Source of the DNA: Opitutaceae bacterium
GTDB lineage: Bacteria > Verrucomicrobiota > Verrucomicrobiia > Opitutales > Opitutaceae
Direction of reading: 5' to 3'
NCBI GenBank assembly: GCA_002713695.1
Contig: PAUB01000013.1
Span: forward strand, 216,001-280,000
Length of the DNA stretch: 64,000 nucleotides
In this document: positions 56,858 through 64,000 of the stretch, one piece after another
Layout of the letters: each line of letters begins with the position of its first letter
Position numbering within the stretch: position 1 is the first letter of the stretch
Program-made: the position numbers and the translations under genes
Notes under the pieces: model-generated
What the model saw: the letters and a program-made list of their open reading frames with translations, nothing else
Told to the model about the DNA's origin: nothing
Databases searched by the model: none

Positions 56858-56930
56858 AGCCGATTCGGGGAAAAACACGGAATGGATCCGATGGTGATAA
56901 ACAGCCTCAGTTTCGGGGAAAGAAGATAAT

Positions 56931-56958
56931 AAAAAAGGCCCGATTCGCATCAGGCCTT
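56931..56958 (-). terminator. Rho-independent terminator of nrdA
   Basis: AAGGCC (56935-56940) pairs with GGCCTT (56953-56958); read on the minus strand the hairpin is followed by six T. It lies 11 bp after the nrdA stop. Confidence 0.85.
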
Positions 56959-56968
56959 AGCTTAAATC

Positions 56969-59900
56969 TTACTGGCAGGCTTCACACTCCTCGCCATTCC
57001 GCATTGCCTCAATACTGCAGGCTTTCTTTTCGGCGTCGCTGAAGGCTTTGCGGCCTTCGTCACCGGCCATGCCGCGGACTTCTTTTCTGACCGTGGCGGT
57101 GGCTTTTTCGATATTGGAAGCACCGAGTGAGCGGAGGTAGTAAGTGGTCTTGAGGCCGGCGTGCCAGGCATGGCGATACATGTGGCTGAGGGTCTTAATA
57201 TCCGGAGTCTTGATCCAGAGATTGACCGACTGAGCCTGATCGATCCATTTCTGACGACGGGCAGCGGCATTGACGACCCACTTGGGATCAATGTCGAAAG
57301 CGGTCAGGTATTTGACTTTGAGATCCTCAGGAATGCTTGCGATGTCCTTCAGGTCGCCGTCGTAATACTTGAGATTGTCGATCATCTCACTGTCCCACAG
57401 GCCGCGCGCTTTGAGATCCTTCACGAGGAACTGATTGAGCACGATGAACTCGCCGGAGAGATTCGATTTAACGAAGAGATTCTTGTAGGTGGGCTCAATG
57501 CAGGGCGAGGTGCCGGTGATATTGGAGATGGTAGCAGTCGGCGCGATGGCGAGGACGTTGCTGTTGCGCATGCCGTGCTTGGCGATCTTTTCACGAACAG
57601 GAGTCCAGTCCATGCGACCACCACGTTTGACTTCGATGGGTTGGCCACGCTCTTCCTCGAGCATATCGATGCTGTCCTGCGGAAGGATCCCACGATCCCA
57701 CTTGGAGCCTTTGTAGGTCGAATAGGTGCCTCGCTCTGCAGCGAGGTCGGAAGAGGCTTCGTAAGCGTAGAAGGCAATCGCCTCCATCGCTTCGTCGTTG
57801 AATTCGACGGCTTCCTCGGAGGCAAAGGCGATGCCCTTGGTGTAGAGGGAATTAGCGAGACCCATGACGCCCATGCCGATGGGGCGATGGCGACTGTTGG
57901 AGGTCTTGGCCGCATCCGTCGGATAGAAGTTGATATCGATGACGTTATCGAGAGCGCGGACCGCAGTCTGGATGGTCTCGCGAAGTTTATCGTGATCGAG
58001 CGAGCCGTCGGTCAAAAGATGCGAATCGAGCACCACGGAGCCGAGATTACAAACGGCAGTCTCTTCGTTGGAGGTGTTGAGCGTGATCTCTGTGCAAAGA
58101 TTGGATGAGTGGATGACACCGGTGTGATCCTGCGGGGAACGAATATTGCAGGGATCCTTAAAGGTGATCCAAGGATGGCCGGTCTCAAAGAGCATCGAGA
58201 GCATGCGTTTCCAGAGGTCGAGCGCGGGGATCTTCTGGCTATGAATCTTACCGTCTTCGGCCATCTGCTCGTAGCGAAGGTAGGCTTCTTCGAACTTCTT
58301 ACCGTAGAGTTCGTGAAGATCGGGAGTTTCGTTGGCGCGGAAGAGAGTCCAGGACTCACGGGCCTCCATGCGTTTCATAAAGAGATCGGGAATCCAGTTG
58401 GCCGTGTTCATGTCGTGCGTGCGACGACGGTCATCACCGGTGTTCTTACGCAATTCGAGGAACTCTAGGATATCGTTGTGCCAAGACTCTAGGTAGGCGC
58501 AGCCGGAGCCCTTGCGCTTGCCGCCTTGATTGACGGCCACGAGTTGATCGTTGTGAAGCTTGAGGAACGGAATGACGCCCTGTGACTCGCCATTGGTGCC
58601 ACCGATGTAAGCACCGGTGCCGCGCACGGCCGTCCATGAACCGCCGAGACCACCAGCCCACTTCGAGAGGAAGGCGTTTTCTGCGATACCACGAAGCATG
58701 ATACCTTCGATGGAATCGTCGACGTAGTAGAGGTAGCAGGAAGAGAGCTGCGAGTGCAGCGTGCCGGAATTGAAAAGTGTAGGAGTGGAGGAACAGAAGC
58801 GACGGCTCTTGTAGAGGTTGTAGAGTCCGGTGACTTTGGACTCACGGTCGCCTTCTTCGTCGAGCATCAAGCCCATGGAAACGCGTAACCAGAAGAACTG
58901 AGGAGTCTCGAGACGACGATCAATGTCGCCCGTCTTGTCGATGATCAGGTAACGATCATAGAGGGTCTGGACACCGAGGAAGTCGAACTCGAGATCGGAG
59001 GATGGATCGAGCGCTGCGCCGAGTTTCTTTAAATCGTAATCAAGCAGGCGCGGGTTGAGACGCTTAATGGCAACGCCGTGCTCGAGGTATTTCTTAAACG
59101 CGCGTTGGTGGATCTTTTTAAGGGCACCAATGCCATCGGTCATGATGTTCCAACCGAGGACTTCTTCGTAAAGGTAAGTGAGTTGGATGCGGCCGGCGAA
59201 TTTCGCGAAATCGGCATCCTGCTCGATGAGGGTCTTCGAGTTGAGAATGATAGTCGAATCGAGATCCTTCTGAGTGATCTGATCGTAGGCGGCGCGACGC
59301 AGCTCGGATTCGATTTCTTCATTGGTCAGGCAAAGGTCGAGGCCGATGCGGGCAAACTCGATGCGTTTGCGGAGGTCTTCACCATCCCAAAACTCATTGG
59401 TGCCATCGGGATTCTTGACCATGATCATCGAGGACTGAGCGGACTCGTCGATCGGAGGCACGGTATCCTCATATTCATCGGTCTCGCCATGGTCACGGGC
59501 GGAACTGCGATCGGCCCGGAAAAGAATGTAAGCTTCGGCTACTTTGAAGTGGCCGGCCTTCATGAGCTCTTCCTGCACCATGTCCTGAATCTCTTCGATA
59601 TGGACAAAGGATTGCTTGGCGCCATGAGCACGGGCCGAAACGGCGTGGGTAATAGCAATCGCAGGTGCAGAATCACGCTGCATGGAAAGGAAGGTTTTGC
59701 GGACGGCGATTTCGACTTTCTGCTCGCTCCAAGGAACCACCTGATTGTTGCGACGGATCACGCGCAATGTGTCCACTGCAGCCGATTTGCGATCGATGGA
59801 AATCTTGCGAGCGCGGTTAAGCAGGAGGCTCTTGGCGACGAAGTAATCGTTGTTATCAACGAGGGTTTTCTCGATGAGCTCATAAAGGGCGTTGAGCGAA

Positions 59901-60229
59901 AGGCGCACCGGAGTGTGCTCGCGGCCGAGCTCGGTGAGGTTGCTGGCGAGCTCGCGGCAGATGCCCACGACCCACCCGCGACTGGCATCGTTGAAAATAT
60001 CTTTCTCCCCCTTGGCGAGGTGAACATTGGTCAGAGCTTTGCCGAGGGTATCGGCGACTTCGGCGAGATCGAAACGCTCCTCACCTTGAGGGCACAATAA
60101 GACAACGGCAGGGAGTTCGAAAGTCTCATCGGCAACGACGTCACGCCACGCGTAATGAGGTTTCTGTTCAACAGGGGTATGGACGGTCTTCTTGAGGGCG
60201 AGGTCGTGCTCTAGGGAGGGATTGCTCAT
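56969..60229 (-). CDS. nrdA: Ribonucleoside-diphosphate reductase alpha subunit (class I) with N-terminal ATP cones
   Basis: Catalytic subunit that makes deoxyribonucleotides with NrdB. 1086 residues, longer than E. coli NrdA (761). Two N-terminal regulatory regions appear: a divergent cone at about 30-145 ('TPVRLSLNALYELIEKTLVD') and a clear ATP cone at about 153-250 ('VIRRNNQVVPWSEQKVEIAV'). The substrate-site motif is 'SNLCTEITL' (Asn-x-Cys-x-Glu), 'CNLGSVVL' carries the partner Cys, and 'PTATISNITGTSPCIEP' is the conserved loop. The redox pair is Cys1082 and Cys1085 ('ECEACQ'). Ends with its own terminator; nrdB is 129 bp upstream. Confidence 0.96.
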   Translation of the reverse strand: MSNPSLEHDLALKKTVHTPVEQKPHYAWRDVVADETFELPAVVLLCPQGEERFDLAEVADTLGKALTNVHLAKGEKDIFNDASRGWVVGICRELASNLTELGREHTPVRLSLNALYELIEKTLVDNNDYFVAKSLLLNRARKISIDRKSAAVDTLRVIRRNNQVVPWSEQKVEIAVRKTFLSMQRDSAPAIAITHAVSARAHGAKQSFVHIEEIQDMVQEELMKAGHFKVAEAYILFRADRSSARDHGETDEYEDTVPPIDESAQSSMIMVKNPDGTNEFWDGEDLRKRIEFARIGLDLCLTNEEIESELRRAAYDQITQKDLDSTIILNSKTLIEQDADFAKFAGRIQLTYLYEEVLGWNIMTDGIGALKKIHQRAFKKYLEHGVAIKRLNPRLLDYDLKKLGAALDPSSDLEFDFLGVQTLYDRYLIIDKTGDIDRRLETPQFFWLRVSMGLMLDEEGDRESKVTGLYNLYKSRRFCSSTPTLFNSGTLHSQLSSCYLYYVDDSIEGIMLRGIAENAFLSKWAGGLGGSWTAVRGTGAYIGGTNGESQGVIPFLKLHNDQLVAVNQGGKRKGSGCAYLESWHNDILEFLELRKNTGDDRRRTHDMNTANWIPDLFMKRMEARESWTLFRANETPDLHELYGKKFEEAYLRYEQMAEDGKIHSQKIPALDLWKRMLSMLFETGHPWITFKDPCNIRSPQDHTGVIHSSNLCTEITLNTSNEETAVCNLGSVVLDSHLLTDGSLDHDKLRETIQTAVRALDNVIDINFYPTDAAKTSNSRHRPIGMGVMGLANSLYTKGIAFASEEAVEFNDEAMEAIAFYAYEASSDLAAERGTYSTYKGSKWDRGILPQDSIDMLEEERGQPIEVKRGGRMDWTPVREKIAKHGMRNSNVLAIAPTATISNITGTSPCIEPTYKNLFVKSNLSGEFIVLNQFLVKDLKARGLWDSEMIDNLKYYDGDLKDIASIPEDLKVKYLTAFDIDPKWVVNAAARRQKWIDQAQSVNLWIKTPDIKTLSHMYRHAWHAGLKTTYYLRSLGASNIEKATATVRKEVRGMAGDEGRKAFSDAEKKACSIEAMRNGEECEACQ

Positions 60230-60358
60230 GGATATCGTAGTCGGTGGTGGCGGCGGAAGTGTGGCGGAATCGGTAAATCACAAACCGTGGGCCGCAGACG
60301 CGGCACTTCGGTCAGAAAAAGGGGTAAGATAGGGTAATAAAATAAACTCTAAACGATC

Positions 60359-61447
<1,089 letters not shown>

Positions 61448-61846
61448 GTGAACGGTGGTGGTGAGTGTTAAATATTAGTGGAGATTGACCGTTTCTAACG
61501 CACACAAGCTCGGAGCGAACACTAAGTTGCTAGAACTTATTAACGTATTGTTGACCACTACAGGGAGTGGTCGGTAGCGGTAACAACCACAACCTATTGA
61601 TTTCATAAATTGACCGTCAACAGGTTTGTGAAAAAGCAGCGAAATTTAATGGAATTTTTGACTTGCTAGAAGGCGCGAAACTTTGCCCCGACTGAAAAGC
61701 ACTCGTAATTGGGATATCGGCTGCGCAACGAAGCCCTGCTTTCCGAAAAAAATAATCGCGGGTTCACTGATCGCAGCCGAGCGCTACCCCGCACGCGCAT
61801 AATCTGCTGTCAATGCGTCGGCGATTTTGCCGTGATCTTTACGGCA
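61448..61846. other. Upstream region of nrdB, no gene seen
   Basis: About 400 bases without a gene. A perfect hairpin GACCACT/AGTGGTC lies at 61553-61572 in the nrdB leader. Reading toward nrdB, a TTGACG element near 61612 may be a -35 box. I looked for clear NrdR-box pairs and did not find them. Confidence 0.4.
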
Positions 61847-61879
61847 CAAAAAAGCGGCTCCCGAAATCGAGAGCCGCTT
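61847..61879 (-). terminator. Rho-independent terminator of the TonB receptor gene
   Basis: AAGCGGCTC (61852-61860) pairs with GAGCCGCTT (61871-61879). On the minus strand a T-run follows. It lies 33 bp after the receptor stop. Confidence 0.88.
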
Positions 61880-61911
61880 GGAAAAAGCTAAGATGAAAAC
61901 GTGGAGGGTAA

Positions 61912-64000
61912 TCAGAATTTCACCTTCACACCCATATTGTAATTGATGGGGCGACCAAAGAAAGCATCCGCGCGTTGCGCACTGTGCGAGAGAGCGCCTC
62001 TGATTCCCTCGAATTGGCTATTGTCAGTAGCATCGGAGACATAGACCTCATCGGTGAGATTGAAAATATGCGAGAAGAGGCTGATCTCATAACGATCAAG
62101 ATCGAGTGGTAACTTATAATTCACGTGCAGATCGTATACGGTGTAGCTGGGGATCTGCCATGCTTGACCACGATCGCTAGGGTCGGTGCGAGACTCAGCA
62201 TTGTAGTCCGCATAGTAGTTATCATACCAACGGCCTTGGAGCTTAACGGAAAGACCGCGAGTCGGATAGACCGTGGCAGCGTAAACAAACTGACTTTGAG
62301 GTGCATCACCGATTTTCAGATCGCGGATATAGACCGTGCCGGATGAAGGCAATGCAGCACCAGTGGAAATGTCGTTAACCTCAGAACTCACGTCATCGGT
62401 ATAAAACCAATTGCCAAATGAGGCCGCGAAATCAAAGCGAGCCCACTTGTTGGGTTGATAGGCACCTTCAATCTCCAAACCGGAATAATTCGAGTTAATC
62501 CCGCGAAGGTAGGTGATCGTATTGCTACGCCCATCGACGTCTGAAACCGTCCGATTTTTCCACTGCGTGTAGTAGTAACCAGCAGAAATATTGAACTTAC
62601 GGTCTGAGGTTTCGAAACGAAGGCCGACTTCGGCAGATGTGAATTTCTCGTTGCCGGAATTCACGAGCACGCCGGTGACATCATTGATAGCTCCATCGAA
62701 AATGGGAGCCTTCGATACCCAGCCGGCGTTGCCGTAAACTCGGAAGTTTTCATTCACCTCATACTGGACACCACCCTTGAGCTGCTTACTATCCAAGCCA
62801 TTCGCTTCGAGCGAGTATTCGCCACCCGAAGTGTCCCGTCGAAAGTGATCAACATAAGAGTAATCGATAACCGAATACGCATAGGTCGCGAAGGCGTTTA
62901 TCGGACCTTCTTCATACTGAGCCTGCAGGAATACCCCGAGCCAATCGACCGTGTTGGTGGTGTTGTAATCCACCTTGTCGCCCAACCCAAGGCGTGTATT
63001 GGAACCAGCAGAAGCGAAGTCGCTAAACTGACCAGATCCCGGCAGGAAATAATTACCCCCGAGAAGATCTCGCACTTCGCGGTAATGCTCAATTTCTGCA
63101 GTGCGCCAGTCTAAACCAGCAGTCAGGGTGATACGATCATCAAACTCGTAGGTAGCCTTCGAAATGACTCCATATTGATCTTGGTTATTCACGCTATTGC
63201 GCAGAATCGCGAGTGACTGCCCAGCAGGCTTAGTGCGATCGCCACGAACAGTCGAAGTGCCAACATTTGCGGCAATCGTAGCATCCCAATCGATATTAGT
63301 GCCGTAGAGAGAATTGGAGCTCGGATAACGGGCAAATGCACGTGAGCTACTGTTAAAACCATACTGCCCTATCGTGTTGTTGAGTGTGCCAGAACCTCCG
63401 CCACGTCCACCGGAGTAGTAGAACACGCTGTTGATTTTCAAACGGTCACTGACGGTCAAATACCAATTCAAGTTGACCTGAGGCTTGTGAAAGAAGTTTT
63501 CACGCTCGTTCAAAAACCCACTGTCATGGCGAGCGTGGGTGCTGCCCCAGAAGTATTGTTGTCCAGTGTAGCTTGAGCTAACAGGCGCGTAATTCGGGTT
63601 GTAGGCTTCACCGGCATTCACAGGGCCATTACTAAGCGAGGCGGCGATATCGGCATCGCTGTAGCCGAGGCTGCGAGCATAGCCTTCATCATAAGCAGCG
63701 ATGTTTGAGGCAAACGTGCGCTGTCCATGCCGCTGAGGAGAGCCAATCGCAAAAACTTCGAGGCGGTTCTTCTCGTTCACCTTCCAGGAAGCGCCAATAT
63801 AATAGCCATAGCCGTCAGTCCAAGTGCCGCGAACTTGGCCACCACCCGTCTTGGCTACGAGACCAACGGTGAGTGCATATTTGTCTTCGAGTAAACCCGT
63901 ATTCAAAACGACTGTGCCTTTGAGAAACCCGTCATTCCCTACTTCGGTTTTAATAGTGCCTCCACGCTTCGACGCAGCGGGATTTGTAATAATGTTCATC
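61912..64000 (-). CDS. TonB-dependent receptor, N-terminal part outside the window
   Basis: Outer-membrane active-transport barrel. The frame is open to the right edge, and the first visible residues ('MNIITNPAASKRGGTIKTEV') correspond to the end of the plug domain (the G-x-x-N-I-I-T-N motif), so the signal peptide, TonB box and most of the plug are missing. The barrel strands follow, and the C-terminus ends with an aromatic residue after alternating hydrophobics ('YNMGVKVKF'), as required for outer-membrane insertion. Ligand unknown; in related bacteria often oligosaccharides or siderophores. Confidence 0.9.
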   Translation of the reverse strand, partial: MNIITNPAASKRGGTIKTEVGNDGFLKGTVVLNTGLLEDKYALTVGLVAKTGGGQVRGTWTDGYGYYIGASWKVNEKNRLEVFAIGSPQRHGQRTFASNIAAYDEGYARSLGYSDADIAASLSNGPVNAGEAYNPNYAPVSSSYTGQQYFWGSTHARHDSGFLNERENFFHKPQVNLNWYLTVSDRLKINSVFYYSGGRGGGSGTLNNTIGQYGFNSSSRAFARYPSSNSLYGTNIDWDATIAANVGTSTVRGDRTKPAGQSLAILRNSVNNQDQYGVISKATYEFDDRITLTAGLDWRTAEIEHYREVRDLLGGNYFLPGSGQFSDFASAGSNTRLGLGDKVDYNTTNTVDWLGVFLQAQYEEGPINAFATYAYSVIDYSYVDHFRRDTSGGEYSLEANGLDSKQLKGGVQYEVNENFRVYGNAGWVSKAPIFDGAINDVTGVLVNSGNEKFTSAEVGLRFETSDRKFNISAGYYYTQWKNRTVSDVDGRSNTITYLRGINSNYSGLEIEGAYQPNKWARFDFAASFGNWFYTDDVSSEVNDISTGAALPSSGTVYIRDLKIGDAPQSQFVYAATVYPTRGLSVKLQGRWYDNYYADYNAESRTDPSDRGQAWQIPSYTVYDLHVNYKLPLDLDRYEISLFSHIFNLTDEVYVSDATDNSQFEGIRGALSHSAQRADAFFGRPINYNMGVKVKF

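Noticed and set aside
59078..60100. Long open frame antisense to nrdA (340 codons)
   Set aside because: It lies entirely opposite a well-supported gene and arises from its codon usage; no family motif is seen in it.
61448..61846. NrdR boxes upstream of nrdB
   Set aside because: No pair of sequences resembling the ACACWATATWGTGT-type box could be found by eye.

Overview
The window looks like a chromosomal piece of a Verrucomicrobiota bacterium, most likely class Opitutia (Puniceicoccales/Opitutales-like). This is inferred, not proven. The supporting content is an exosortase-type PEP-CTERM protein, many glycan-active enzymes and PhyH-type dioxygenases, a TIGR03643-type small protein, an uppS-cdsA pair, and class I ribonucleotide reductase of the Ic type. 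Base composition is moderate (about 50-55% GC by eye), and the stretch 48.2-49.7 kb is clearly more AT-rich.

Layout. 0-31.4 kb is mostly intact: carbohydrate and small-molecule enzymes (PhyH dioxygenases, sialidase-type propellers, a beta-helix lyase-like protein, GH78, CE7 and CE15-like esterases, a CocE-type hydrolase, an AraC regulator) mixed with housekeeping genes (ligA, rsmE, trmO-like, topB, uppS, cdsA) and tRNA-Pro(GGG) and tRNA-Leu(CAA). 26.9-39.7 kb contains many broken genes: a frameshifted lipoprotein, an AlkZ-related gene with a nonsense codon, a glutamate-synthase-like FMN protein with two stops and a frameshift, a thioredoxin-like gene with two frameshifts, and a papain-type peptidase with several stops. 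Between them are intact engB, tandem fatty-acid-hydroxylase/sterol-desaturase paralogues, a glyoxalase-fold protein and an RluA-type pseudouridine synthase. 39.7-42.5 kb holds a GH32 enzyme and a partner beta-propeller.

42.6-50.8 kb is the most plastic part. It has an epimerase whose 3' end runs into a RAYT-element fragment, a decayed TRAP permease, an intact IS3-family element, two integron attC-like sites around a two-gene NfeD-SPFH cassette, the start of a TM2-domain gene, and a complete RAYT (Y1 HUH) element with matching terminal inverted repeats that cuts off the TM2 gene. No integron integrase is present, so this is a CALIN-like remnant or part of a longer array.

50.7-64 kb returns to core functions: an ammonium transporter, a YchJ-like SEC-C protein, a small membrane protein, a creatininase-family amidohydrolase, a large heparinase II/III-like lyase, nrdA and nrdB on the minus strand, and the C-terminal part of a TonB-dependent receptor.

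Themes. Glycan uptake and breakdown are suggested by the TonB receptor, heparinase-like lyase, GH78, GH32, beta-helix protein, esterases and sialidase-like propellers. No sulfatase or SusD-like gene is visible. The features most worth follow-up are the cassette-borne NfeD-SPFH pair, the RAYT element and its fragment, the partial tRNA-Pro copy fused to a truncated TPR-like gene, and the NrdB with Leu in place of the radical Tyr.
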